Source of the DNA: JAKBCQ01 sp021807585
GTDB taxonomy: Bacteria > Planctomycetota > Planctomycetia > Isosphaerales > Isosphaeraceae
Direction: 5' to 3'
DNA length: 9,761 nt
NCBI GenBank assembly: GCA_027325115.1
Contig: DAHWFG010000078.1
Span: forward strand, 1-9,761
Positions within the stretch are counted from its first letter, which is position 1; each line of letters starts with the position of its first letter. Shown piece by piece: positions 1 through 7,390 of this stretch. The position numbers were made by a program, and so were the translations under genes. Below the pieces are notes generated by a model. That model saw only the letters and a list, made by a program, of their open reading frames with translations. It made no database searches and was not told where the DNA came from.

Positions 1-1646
1 TTTTGACGGGGACCCCGGTACCGACGGGAGCGGGGGCGACCGCGACGGCTCGACCGTTGGCGATCGGCGAGATCATCAGCCCGATGATGGCGGCGAAGGA
101 GGGTTACGGGCTGATCGCGCCCCAGCCCGGATTGTTGGGTCGATCGGCTCGTATCGATCCGACGGCGCCGGTTCTCGAAGCGGTTCCGGCGGATTGGTCT
201 CCGACGGCGCTTCGGCTTCGCGAGCGGCTGGCGGGAGGTCGATTCAACGCGTGTCAATTTTCTCAAGGAATGCGGGCCGAGTATTCGCTCGCGGCGCTCG
301 CATTCGCCGACGCGGGAAAGGCCGACGCCTCGGGCAAACTTCCCGAAGAGTTCATCGGCCAGGCGATCAAAGAGGTGGTGATGCACGAGGTGGGCCATTC
401 TCTTGGTTTAAGGCACAATTTCAAGGCGAGCACGATGCTCTCGATGGATCAGATCAACGATCCCTCGATCACCCGCGCCAAGGGGATGACCGGGAGCGTG
501 ATGGATTACAACCCGATCAACATCGTTCCCAAGGGACGCAAGCAGGGGGATTACATCACGACCACGATAGGTCCGTACGATTATTGGGCGATTGAATACG
601 CATATAAGCAAATTCAGGGAGATGAAAAGGCCGAACTCGCCAAGATCGCGGCGCGTGCGCCCGAGAACGATCTCGTCTTCGCTACAGACGAAGATATGTA
701 CATGAATAACGATCCTCTTGTGAACGCTTACGATCTGGGATCGGATCCATTAACGTATGCACGGGATCGGATCGATCTGGCGAGCGAGCTGTTGAAGACG
801 CTCGAGACGAAGGTCGTTCGCGACGGCGAATCGTGGTCGCGGGTGAAGGCGGGCTTTTTGGTGTTGATGCGTCAATGGGGGAACGCTTCGCACATCGCGT
901 CGGATTATATCGGCGGTCAGTCGATCAATCGCGATCACAAGGGGGATAAAGGGGGTCGCGATCCGATCGCGCCGATCGCGGGGGTGAAGCAGCGCGAGGC
1001 GTTGCGGCTGATCGTCGACCGGATCTTCAACGAAAAATCTTATCAGTATTCGCCGAGTCTTTTGCGCAAGCTTTCGGCGGGGAGGTGGTCGCACTGGGGC
1101 GAGGAATCGATCGGCGGAGTCGAGGGGCCGGTTCACGAGCGGATTCTCGCGGTGCAACGGATCTCGCTCAACCGCTGCTTCGATCGCGGGGTTTTGGCGC
1201 GGCTCGAGAACCAGGAGCTGCAAGCCGATCCGGGATCGGACCCGCTCAAGATCTCCGAACTCTTCCGCGCCGTCACCGACGGAATCTGGTCCGATCTCAA
1301 TCCGCCGAATTCGACCGACGGCAAGCCCGTCGTCATTTCGACGACTCTCGTGCGACGCAATTTGCAGCGTGAACATATGCATAAGCTTTCGTCACTTGTG
1401 CTGGGGGATCGCTCAAACGCGCTCGGAAATCAATTCGGGTATATTCTGTTTATGGGACAATCTTCCGCTCCCGCCGACGCCCGCGCCTTGGCGCGGATGC
1501 ATCTCGGTGAGATTCGTGATAAGATCGTCAAGTTGCTCGATCAAAAGAACGTGGTGATCGACGACGTTTCGCGCGCGTTTTACGACGAAAGCGCTCGGCG
1601 GATCGCCAAGGTTTTGGATGCTTCGCTCAACGCCGTCGAACCGTGA
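1..1646 (+). CDS. Zinc-dependent metalloprotease, DUF4953-type, C-terminal part (5' end outside window)
   Basis: The reading frame is open from the left edge, and the 547 residues counted from the TTG at position 3 are the C-terminal portion of a larger protein. Numbered from there, an extended zinc site HEVGHSLGLRH lies at residues 128-138: His128, His132 and His138 are the ligands and Glu129 is the catalytic base. A Met-turn-like SVMDYNP follows, with Met167. This is the metzincin-like layout of the DUF4953/DUF5117 bacterial metalloprotease family. The preceding stretch, with Cys84 and the LPEEFIGQAIKEVVMHE run, also fits that family. Known members are usually well over 800 residues and are exported, so a signal peptide and the N-terminal DUF5117/5118-like region should lie upstream. 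The TTG is simply the first possible start codon in the open frame, not a likely true start. The roughly 380 residues after the zinc site are intact, with no frameshift. A strong terminator follows. The physiological substrate is unknown; peptide degradation is the family-level guess. Confidence 0.88.
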   Translation, partial: LTGTPVPTGAGATATARPLAIGEIISPMMAAKEGYGLIAPQPGLLGRSARIDPTAPVLEAVPADWSPTALRLRERLAGGRFNACQFSQGMRAEYSLAALAFADAGKADASGKLPEEFIGQAIKEVVMHEVGHSLGLRHNFKASTMLSMDQINDPSITRAKGMTGSVMDYNPINIVPKGRKQGDYITTTIGPYDYWAIEYAYKQIQGDEKAELAKIAARAPENDLVFATDEDMYMNNDPLVNAYDLGSDPLTYARDRIDLASELLKTLETKVVRDGESWSRVKAGFLVLMRQWGNASHIASDYIGGQSINRDHKGDKGGRDPIAPIAGVKQREALRLIVDRIFNEKSYQYSPSLLRKLSAGRWSHWGEESIGGVEGPVHERILAVQRISLNRCFDRGVLARLENQELQADPGSDPLKISELFRAVTDGIWSDLNPPNSTDGKPVVISTTLVRRNLQREHMHKLSSLVLGDRSNALGNQFGYILFMGQSSAPADARALARMHLGEIRDKIVKLLDQKNVVIDDVSRAFYDESARRIAKVLDASLNAVEP

Positions 1647-1699
1647 TCGCGATCGACGTGTTTGGCGACGATTGATCGAGCGTGATCGGGTTTGATCGA

Positions 1700-1733
1700 G
1701 GGTTCCGGCGCGGAGTCGGAACCCCATTTTTTT
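1700..1733 (+). terminator. Intrinsic terminator after the metalloprotease gene
   Basis: A perfect 8-bp stem, GGGTTCCG (1700-1707) with CGGAACCC (1717-1724), encloses a 9-nt loop. It is followed after two bases by seven consecutive T residues (1727-1733). This is a textbook Rho-independent terminator, 54 bp beyond the metalloprotease stop codon. It separates that gene from the downstream reductase. Confidence 0.85.
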
Positions 1734-1785
1734 CGATCGAACGCGGTGCGCGATTTCGCGTGCGATAAGGAAATGAGATTGATTC

Positions 1786-2796
1786 ATGAAAGCGATCGTA
1801 TTCGATCGATTCGGCGAACCCGACGAAGTTCTGTCGGTTCGCGTGCTCGCCGACCCCGAGCCCGGTCCCGGCGAGGTTCGCGCCCGGATGCTGTTCAGTC
1901 CGATCAATCCGTCCGATTTACTGGTCGTTCGGGGTCGTTACGGCGTGCTCCCCAAACTTCCCGCGACTCCCGGCTTCGAAGGGGTCGGCGTGATCGATAA
2001 GGCGGGCCCGGGGTTGCTGGGTAAGCTCGTGCTGGGGCGTCGCGTCGCGGTTTTGAACAATCGCGGCGGCAATTGGGCCGAATACGCGGTCATCCCGGCG
2101 CGGCAAGCGGTGCGCATTCCAGACGACCTTCCCGACGAACAGATCGCGTCGTTTTTCGTCAATCCGGCGACGGTTTTGGCGCTCGTTCGCCACGAGCTCA
2201 AGGTTCCCCGCGGCGAGTGGCTGCTCCAATCGGCGGCGGGATCGGCGCTTGGACGTATGATTATTAAATTGGGTCAACACGACGGTTTTTTGACGATCAA
2301 CGTCGTGCGTCGGAAAGGGGCGATCGACGAGATCAAATCGGCGGGCGCCGACGCGGTGATCTCGTCTTCGGAGGGGCCGATTGAAGATCAGGTGAGGCGA
2401 ATCGTCGGGTCTTCCGGGGTGAAGTATGCGCTCGATTGCGTGGGGGGAGACGTGGGAACGGCGCTGTTCAATTCGCTCGCTCCCGGTGGACGGATGATCG
2501 TATACGGCACGCTTTCGAACGAACCGATTCGCATCGATCCGCGGTTGATGATCGCCGAAAAGCGGATTGTCGAGGGCTTTTGGCTGGGACATTGGATGCC
2601 CAAGCTCAGTCATGGGGCGTTGGGGATTCCCAAGGCGCTCGGACTGTTTCATGAGATCGCCAATCTGATTCGATCGGGAGTTCTTGCGACCGAGACGGGG
2701 GGCGTCTTCGCGCTCGACGACATCGCCGACGCGGCACGTCAGGCCGAGGCGGTCGGTCGTCGGGGCAAGGTTTTGCTGCGAATCGGCACGAAATAG
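1786..2796 (+). CDS. MECR/Etr1-like 2-enoyl thioester reductase (MDR superfamily, no zinc site)
   Basis: This is a complete 336-residue NADPH-dependent reductase of the medium-chain dehydrogenase/reductase superfamily. The GroES-like N-terminal half carries NPSDLLVVRGRYG (41-53), which matches the NPSD...GxYG segment of mitochondrial enoyl-reductases; Tyr52 aligns with their catalytic tyrosine. The Rossmann half has a QSAAGSALGR nucleotide loop (148-157) and an INVVRR strand end (171-176) whose arginines suit the NADPH 2'-phosphate. It also has DCVGG, YGTLS and EGFWLGHW segments, all close in pattern to MECR. The cysteines of zinc alcohol dehydrogenases are absent. By family, it reduces trans-2-enoyl-ACP or -CoA in the last step of fatty-acid elongation. 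The ATG at 1786 is chosen because the family N-terminus begins there (MKAIVFDRFG); AAGGAA at 1767-1772 is a rather distant ribosome-binding site. The gene stands alone after a terminator. A broader quinone-reductase-like role is the main alternative. Confidence 0.87.
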   Translation: MKAIVFDRFGEPDEVLSVRVLADPEPGPGEVRARMLFSPINPSDLLVVRGRYGVLPKLPATPGFEGVGVIDKAGPGLLGKLVLGRRVAVLNNRGGNWAEYAVIPARQAVRIPDDLPDEQIASFFVNPATVLALVRHELKVPRGEWLLQSAAGSALGRMIIKLGQHDGFLTINVVRRKGAIDEIKSAGADAVISSSEGPIEDQVRRIVGSSGVKYALDCVGGDVGTALFNSLAPGGRMIVYGTLSNEPIRIDPRLMIAEKRIVEGFWLGHWMPKLSHGALGIPKALGLFHEIANLIRSGVLATETGGVFALDDIADAARQAEAVGRRGKVLLRIGTK

Positions 2797-3312
2797 CGGG
2801 TCGATCGCGGTCGACGCGGGCTCGGCGGGATCGAAATCGGGTTTGCACCGATCGCCTTAACTCGTTCTGAAATAGGCAGTTTTGCTTGATTTCGCCGCGG
2901 GAGTCGGGGAAATTATGAGAGAATTTATTCGCCGCGGCTTGGTCGCCGGAGTAAAATAAGGGTATCCGAGAGATCGACGCAATTTCGGTTTGTGCGCGGC
3001 GATTGTCTCGAATCCTTGCGAGGCGTCGACCTCTGATTCTTCGAGACGTTCCTCGGTCGGCACGATCGAGACGACTTGAAGCGATGGGCGTATCGATCGG
3101 CGCGGATTCGATGAATCCGACCGCCGCGGCCTTGGCGGAATTCCGGCGAACGTTATCGCCCGCGGATCCAGCCGTCCGGGCGATCAAGAACGACGGATCG
3201 AAAAGACATAGAGTGAAGTTTTAACCGCAAGTCCCGTCGAGATGTAAATCGTTGAATCTTACGTGGATCAACGAAGAATGTTTTGTTTGGCGGGCGGGGA
3301 ATTGAGTGAAGA
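2797..3312. other. Gene-poor stretch, about 0.5 kb, no convincing CDS
   Basis: There is no credible protein between the reductase and the 97-residue gene. The part around 2860-2960 is clearly more AT-rich than its surroundings. It contains the 10-bp direct repeat TTCGCCGCGG at 2891-2900 and 2928-2937. The longest antisense frame here is arginine-rich and lacks any family pattern. A weak candidate small frame at 3084-3224 is listed separately. I see no good sigma-70 promoter and no hairpin followed by a T-tract. The AT-rich part may hold a promoter or an untranslated leader for the downstream gene. Confidence 0.5.
3084..3224 (+). CDS. Possible 46-residue small protein (weak candidate)
   Basis: The ATG at 3084 opens a 46-codon frame ending in TAA at 3222-3224. 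The middle part, ALAEFRRTL with SPADPAVRAIK, could form a helix, and the tail is basic (SKRHRVKF). Many third positions are G or C, as in neighbouring genes. The last dozen codons (AAA, AGA, CAT, AGA, TTT) drift away from that pattern. No proper Shine-Dalgarno sequence precedes it, and I recognise no family. The frame could be extended to a TTG at 3003, but the added part looks non-coding. It may be a chance frame or the remnant of a decayed gene. Confidence 0.18.
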   Translation: MGVSIGADSMNPTAAALAEFRRTLSPADPAVRAIKNDGSKRHRVKF

Positions 3313-3606
3313 ATGAGCATTTCAGAATCCACGGCGGCGCAAGATTGGCGAGCCGTCGCGTGTTTGGCGCCCGGCGGCGAGCGATTATTGTGCGTCGGGG
3401 GAAGTTCGGCTCAGGTTCAGGCGGCGTATCTGGGCGCCTGGGGCGAGGTGATCCGCGACGAGGATCGGCCGACCGTGCGGACGATCTCGCTTCAACGATG
3501 GACCGGACAACCTTGGGCGGGACAGTGGGAACATCAAAAGAATCTCCCCTTGCCCACTTCGCGCACCGGCAAGTCGACGCCCGAAGCCCCCGAAGTCGAG
3601 GAATAA
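3313..3606 (+). CDS. Hypothetical 97-residue protein
   Basis: I do not recognise this family. The product is a small, probably cytoplasmic protein with no signal peptide or membrane segment. Residues 11-48 look like a compact folded core with two cysteines (Cys17, Cys27) and a glycine pair after each strand-like run. The middle holds an aromatic patch, QRWTGQPWAGQW (61-72), and the last 18 residues are a Pro/Glu/Ser/Thr tail that is probably disordered. Codon use follows the high-GC pattern of the neighbours, which favours this frame over two longer overlapping arginine-rich frames in the same place. The ATG at 3313 is preceded by GGCGGGCGGGGA ending at 3300, a somewhat distant ribosome-binding site. 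A strong hairpin lies just after the stop. It is monocistronic and converges with the NIF3 gene. Confidence 0.6.
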   Translation: MSISESTAAQDWRAVACLAPGGERLLCVGGSSAQVQAAYLGAWGEVIRDEDRPTVRTISLQRWTGQPWAGQWEHQKNLPLPTSRTGKSTPEAPEVEE

Positions 3607-3627
3607 ACGAACGATCGGCAACCAAAA

Positions 3628-3662
3628 GCCGCGGCCGATCCGATTCTCCGGACGGCCGCGGC
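3628..3662. terminator. Strong hairpin between convergent genes, probable bidirectional terminator
   Basis: GCCGCGGCC (3628-3636) pairs perfectly with GGCCGCGGC (3654-3662). The stem can continue inward through one G-C pair, a bulged A, and TCCG with CGGA, leaving a 6-nt loop. On the minus strand it is followed by TTTTGG, and on the plus strand by the weaker GTCGTTTCG. It begins 21 nt after the stop of the 97-residue gene and lies about 110 nt beyond the stop of the NIF3 gene. It could therefore end transcription in both directions. The short T-tracts make it less classical than the one at 1700. Confidence 0.6.
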
Positions 3663-3680
3663 GTCGTTTCGAATCCGAAC

Positions 3681-3721
3681 ATTCTAATACGCGGACATGT
3701 GTTCTATTGCCATCTTAGAAT
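3681..3721. repeat. AT-rich inverted repeat between convergent genes
   Basis: The arms ATTCTAA (3681-3687) and TTAGAAT (3715-3721) are exact inverted copies with a 27-nt spacer. The spacer contains the near-palindrome GGACATGTGTTC (3693-3704). The element sits in the AT-rich gap between the ends of the 97-residue gene and the NIF3 gene. It may be part of a 3' untranslated region or a secondary termination structure. No function is shown. Confidence 0.35.
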
Positions 3722-3770
3722 AATTTCATAATTACATATACAGATTCTTGGTGATATTGACGGCGCGATT

Positions 3771-4925
3771 TCAGATTATTTCGCGGCGCGGCGATGAAGC
3801 GAGATCGACCGCGCGGAGCGGGTCGTGTTCGGAGCGGCTCGCCCACACCGTGAGATTTGGAAACGCCGCGGCGATCCGAGCGGCGAGATTCTCGACCCCG
3901 GGGCGTTCGGTCGCGTGGTGTCCCGCGGTGATCAGCGCGATCCCCAGCGTCTCGCTCTCGACCGCGCGATGATAACGAGCCTCGCCCGTCAAAAGAACGT
4001 CGGCCGCCGAACGCGCCGCATCGTCGAGAAAATCGCCCCCCGCGCCGCAAGCGATCGCCACCCGTTTGATCGACCGATCGGAATCTCCTGTGAACAAAAG
4101 TTGATTCGTTTTCAGCTCCAAAGCGATCCGTTCGGCGAAATCGCCGAGCGATTCGGGCGCTTTCAAATTTCCGATCCGACCCGACGGTCGATCGGCGTGC
4201 TCGAAGTCCGCGAGGGGATAAACGTCGATCGCGGGCTCTTCATACGAATGACTTGTGCGAACGGCTTGAACGACTTCACCCAGCCGATTCCCGGGGCAGA
4301 CGAACTCGAGCTTGCGTTCGCGCACATGTTCGCGCCTTCCCTTGCGGCCGACGGTCGGATTCGTCGAATCGTCGCCGAGAAACGCGCCGATACCCGACGA
4401 CGAGAACGAACATTCGGAATAACCGCCGATCGTCCCCGCTCCCGCGGCGAACGCCGCCGCCGAAACGCGGTCGAGATCCGAACGGGGCGTGAAAACGACG
4501 ATCTTGAACTTATGAAATCCGTTCGATTGAACATCAGTGGATATTCGCAAAGGCGCGACGTTGCGCAGCCCGATCATCTCGGCGAGGATTTCGTTGACGC
4601 CCCCCGGAGCGTCGTCGAACGCGGTGTGCGGGCTGATCACCGCAATCCCGGCGTTCGCGAGCCGCCAAACCGCCTCGGTCTCGGCGCGATCCCCCCGGAT
4701 CGTACGCGTCGGCTTGAACAAAATCGGATGATGGCTCACGATCAACTCGGCCGATCCCGCGATCGCCTCGGCCGCGGTCTCGGGCGTAACGGTTAAACAG
4801 GTCATTACTTTATGGATCGTCGCTCCCGGATCCCCCATTAAAAGACCGACGTTGTCCCAGCTTTGCGCCAGGCGTCGCGGCGCGATCGATTCCAAAAAAC
4901 GATCGATATCGATGATAAGCGTCAT
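3771..4925 (-). CDS. NIF3/YqfO-family dinuclear metal protein ('GTP cyclohydrolase 1 type 2' family)
   Basis: This is a complete 384-residue member of the NIF3 family (COG0327), hexameric proteins with a two-metal site. The predicted ligands are all present: His65 and His66 in SHHPILF, Asp104 in HTAFDD, and His336 and Glu340 in GHHATE. The N-terminus has the family's SWDNVGLLMGD signature (22-32). Residues about 137-237 form the extra inserted domain seen in longer members such as Bacillus YqfO, with GAGTIGGYSECSF, SNPTVG-like and SHSYEEPAIDVYPL segments; short forms such as E. coli YbgI lack it. The start ATG overlaps the pabC stop as ATGA, and GGAG lies 10 nt upstream (4936-4939 on the opposite strand), so it is translationally coupled and last in the operon. 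A Helicobacter pylori member has been reported to have GTP cyclohydrolase activity, but the family's general function is unsettled. Operon context with pabBC agrees with a folate-related role; this is inference. Confidence 0.92.
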   Translation of the reverse strand: MTLIIDIDRFLESIAPRRLAQSWDNVGLLMGDPGATIHKVMTCLTVTPETAAEAIAGSAELIVSHHPILFKPTRTIRGDRAETEAVWRLANAGIAVISPHTAFDDAPGGVNEILAEMIGLRNVAPLRISTDVQSNGFHKFKIVVFTPRSDLDRVSAAAFAAGAGTIGGYSECSFSSSGIGAFLGDDSTNPTVGRKGRREHVRERKLEFVCPGNRLGEVVQAVRTSHSYEEPAIDVYPLADFEHADRPSGRIGNLKAPESLGDFAERIALELKTNQLLFTGDSDRSIKRVAIACGAGGDFLDDAARSAADVLLTGEARYHRAVESETLGIALITAGHHATERPGVENLAARIAAAFPNLTVWASRSEHDPLRAVDLASSPRREII

Positions 4926-5755
4926 GGATTTTCAGCTCCAGAATTAAGGAACGTGAGTACACTTTGGGTCAATTCGATCGTGCGGGGGCCCGGCGCCGCG
5001 AGCGACCGCGCAGGCGTATCCGCCGCCGAGATCACGCCGCGAACCGAGTTCGTCAAAAAAACCTCGTCGGCGCGCTCGATTTGATCGATCGTAACGTCCG
5101 ATTCGATCACGTTCATGCCGATCGCACGCGCTCGCTCGACGACGACCGAACGCATCACCCCGGGAACGATCGGTCCGTCGATTCCAGGGGTGACGAGCGT
5201 ATCGTCGAACACCAGGAACAAGTTCGCCCTGCTCGATTCCCAAACGCGGCCGTCGTGCGTGGCGATCAAACCGTCGTCCCCCCCAGCCGATTTCGCATGT
5301 TCATAAATCAACTTGCGCACCCAATAATTGATTGTTTTGTGCCGAGCCAGCGGATCGCACCACGAGATCCTCGGCTCGGCGAGCAGCAGCTTGATCGGCG
5401 CGACCGAAGTCGCCGCGTCGAGCCGGGTCGTCCGCATCCAGACGACCGACGAACCGGCGCCGTCTTCGATCGAACCCCCCGAAAGCGTGATCCTCAGCCG
5501 AACGTCTCCCGCAAGATCGTTCGCGGCGATAAGCTCGGCGACCGCCGATCGATCGGGTAAAGTCGATTCGTCGAGAGGCAAATCGAGCGCGCGCGCCGAA
5601 CGGATCAGGCGTGCTAAATGTTTTGATAAAAGAACGGGCGAGCCGTTCCAGGTGCGGAGCGTTTCAAACAAACCTAAGCCATGTTCAAGCAAACGATCGT
5701 TGATCGGTAGACGAAATTCGGACTCGTCGAGGATTCGACCCGAGCTGAAGATCAT
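4922..5755 (-). CDS. pabC: Aminodeoxychorismate lyase, class IV PLP enzyme
   Basis: The 277-residue product is a fold-type IV pyridoxal-phosphate enzyme. It should convert 4-amino-4-deoxychorismate to p-aminobenzoate and pyruvate in folate synthesis. Visible landmarks are HGLGLFETLRTWNG (25-38), the PLP lysine Lys140 in ARHKTINYW, Glu173 in VWESSRANLF for the cofactor ring nitrogen, the GPIVPGVMR turn (194-202) and FLTNSVRG (233-240) near the phosphate. Branched-chain and D-amino-acid aminotransferases share these motifs. The assignment to PabC rests on its position directly after pabB and on its length. The ATG at 5755 is chosen over an open frame extending to 5977 because it overlaps the pabB stop as ATGA. 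GGGAG also lies 8 nt upstream (5764-5768 on the opposite strand), and the family N-terminus begins there. Its own stop overlaps the NIF3 start in the same way. Confidence 0.92.
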   Translation of the reverse strand: MIFSSGRILDESEFRLPINDRLLEHGLGLFETLRTWNGSPVLLSKHLARLIRSARALDLPLDESTLPDRSAVAELIAANDLAGDVRLRITLSGGSIEDGAGSSVVWMRTTRLDAATSVAPIKLLLAEPRISWCDPLARHKTINYWVRKLIYEHAKSAGGDDGLIATHDGRVWESSRANLFLVFDDTLVTPGIDGPIVPGVMRSVVVERARAIGMNVIESDVTIDQIERADEVFLTNSVRGVISAADTPARSLAAPGPRTIELTQSVLTFLNSGAENP

Positions 5756-7227
5756 TCGGGGTTCTCCCGGCGCGCCAGCGTTCGCGCCAAATCTCGCCCC
5801 TTGGCGAGCGTTTCGTCGTATTCGGCCGCGGGGTCCGAATCCGCGACAATCCCTCCTCCCACATGATAACAGACCGAATCGGGCTCGACGACGAGCGTTC
5901 GGATCGCGATGTTGAACGCGCTCGCCCCTCCCCGACCGAAATAGCCGATCATCCCCGTGTAAACGCCGCGCCGGCACCGCTCGATCTCGTCGATGATCTC
6001 CATCGAACGGATTTTGGGCGCCCCCGTGATCGACCCTCCCGGAAACATCGCGCGAACCAAGTCGATCGCGGTCGAATTCGATCGCAACGACCCCTCGATC
6101 TTCGCTACAAGATGATGTACATTTGAAAATGATTCGATCTTCGACGGATCGACGACTTTAACCGATCCATATTCGCATACCTTCCCCAGATCGTTGCGCT
6201 CTAGATCGACGATCATCGTCAGCTCGGCGCGATCCTTGACGCTTTCCGCGAGTTCGACCGCGAGCCGACGATCCTCGTCGGGATCGCCGCCGCGCGGTCT
6301 CGTTCCCTTGATCGGCCGAGTCGTCACCGACGCTCCGCGAGTCTTGTAAAATAATTCCGGGCTCGCGCTCGCGATCGCGTAGCCGTCGAATGCGAGAAAC
6401 GCCGAATAAGGAGCGACGCTCGATCGCCGCAGTCTTCGATACAGACCGAGCGGATCCGCGACCCCGCCTCGCGACCGAAACCGCTGCGCCAGATTCACCT
6501 GAAAAACGTCCCCCGCTCGAATATAATCGAGAACTCGCTCAACCGCTTGAATGTACGAATCTCGATCAAAGTTCGATTCGGCGGTCCCTCGAAGATCGAT
6601 ATTTCGAACCGACGCGGAGGATATCTGATCCTCATAACTTAGCGCTTTTATCCACTTATGTATTTGTTCGTTTGAAAAGCTTGATCCCTCACGAAAAAAA
6701 TCGACATGGTGGAGCAGCGCGCGGTCGCGCGATCGATCGACCGTTACGAACGTATCGTAGAGCGCGAACCGGAGGTCGGGAAGGTTCGTTTCGCGCGGCG
6801 CCTTGCGGGGAAGTCGTTCGAGAAGCGGAGCGAGATCGTAGCCGATGTATCCGATCATTCCCCCGAGAAACGGCGGATCGTCGGGATCAAATTGAGAGCG
6901 ATCCGCGGGATCGGCCAAGTCGAATTCGGTTAGAATGTTTTGTAGAGCCTCAAGCGGGTCGCCGCGATTGCTCCGTGATGGAATCCCCGAGCCCTCGCCG
7001 CGGAGCGTCCAATCGCGTCCAGTCGCTTGCAGGATTAGCCGCGGTTCGGCTGCGAAGATGCTGAAACGACCTTCTTGGCCGAAGCCCGCGCCGCTTTCGA
7101 GCAAAGCGGGCTCGCGCATCCGACCGATCCTTCGGACAAGTTCGTCCGGAGATAAATCGAGCTCACGACGGATCGTTCGCGGTTGAGGTCGCGTGTTTGA
7201 CAATGTTCTCTCAAGCTCTCGACTCAA
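5752..7227 (-). CDS. pabB: Aminodeoxychorismate synthase component I
   Basis: The 491-residue product is a chorismate-utilising enzyme of the PabB/TrpE family. It aminates chorismate to 4-amino-4-deoxychorismate using ammonia from a PabA/TrpG glutaminase, which is not in this window. The N-terminal domain has ALLESGAGF (41-49) and GGMIGYIGYD (122-131). The catalytic half has VFQVNLAQRF (241-250), PIKGTRPRGGD (305-315), DLERNDLG (341-348), FPGGSITGAPK (395-405) and YTGMIGYF (423-430). Lys307 in PIKGT is the PabB-specific lysine; anthranilate synthases have PIAGT, which decides the call. The N-terminus is uncertain. The TTG at 7227 gives the longest form but has no clear ribosome-binding site, while the TTG of residue 9 (7203) has GAGAGAAC directly before it. 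It is the first gene of the operon and overlaps pabC by ATGA. It is slightly longer than E. coli PabB (453 residues). Confidence 0.94.
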   Translation of the reverse strand: MSRELERTLSNTRPQPRTIRRELDLSPDELVRRIGRMREPALLESGAGFGQEGRFSIFAAEPRLILQATGRDWTLRGEGSGIPSRSNRGDPLEALQNILTEFDLADPADRSQFDPDDPPFLGGMIGYIGYDLAPLLERLPRKAPRETNLPDLRFALYDTFVTVDRSRDRALLHHVDFFREGSSFSNEQIHKWIKALSYEDQISSASVRNIDLRGTAESNFDRDSYIQAVERVLDYIRAGDVFQVNLAQRFRSRGGVADPLGLYRRLRRSSVAPYSAFLAFDGYAIASASPELFYKTRGASVTTRPIKGTRPRGGDPDEDRRLAVELAESVKDRAELTMIVDLERNDLGKVCEYGSVKVVDPSKIESFSNVHHLVAKIEGSLRSNSTAIDLVRAMFPGGSITGAPKIRSMEIIDEIERCRRGVYTGMIGYFGRGGASAFNIAIRTLVVEPDSVCYHVGGGIVADSDPAAEYDETLAKGRDLARTLARRENPE

Positions 7228-7390
7228 AGGTTGAAATGTTCTACTGTATAGCTCTCAATGGAAGGATCAAATCGCGTTGCGGGGTCGCTTCGGCGTTCGA
7301 TTTGATTAAACTCCAACCGCGACGATGCGCCAATCGAAGCCGGCCGTGAACGTCGTTTCGATCGCCGTCGCGATTTGATAGGATCGATCG

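Noticed and set aside
1918..2652. 244-residue minus-strand frame opposite the enoyl reductase.
   Set aside because: Arg/His/Pro-rich composition without domains; the plus-strand gene matches MECR along its whole length.
3693..3704. GGACATGTGTTC resembles the Gram-positive SOS (LexA) box GAAC-N4-GTTC with one mismatch.
   Set aside because: It lies between two converging gene ends, with no promoter or gene start to control, and one mismatch in a short palindrome is easily due to chance.
3825..4796. 323-residue open frame on the plus strand, antisense to the NIF3 gene.
   Set aside because: It is arginine-rich with no family pattern, and it lies wholly opposite a confidently identified gene. 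It is a shadow of GC-rich coding sequence.
5756..5977. N-terminal extension of the pabC frame back to 5977.
   Set aside because: It would overlap the end of pabB by about 220 bp and adds arginine-rich, unconserved sequence. The ATG at 5755 has a good ribosome-binding site and the typical family N-terminus.
7245..7270. Possible minus-strand promoter for pabB: TATACA (opposite 7245-7250) with TTGATC (opposite 7265-7270).
   Set aside because: The spacing is only 14 bp, too short for a standard sigma-70 promoter, and the hexamer 17 bp away has no match.
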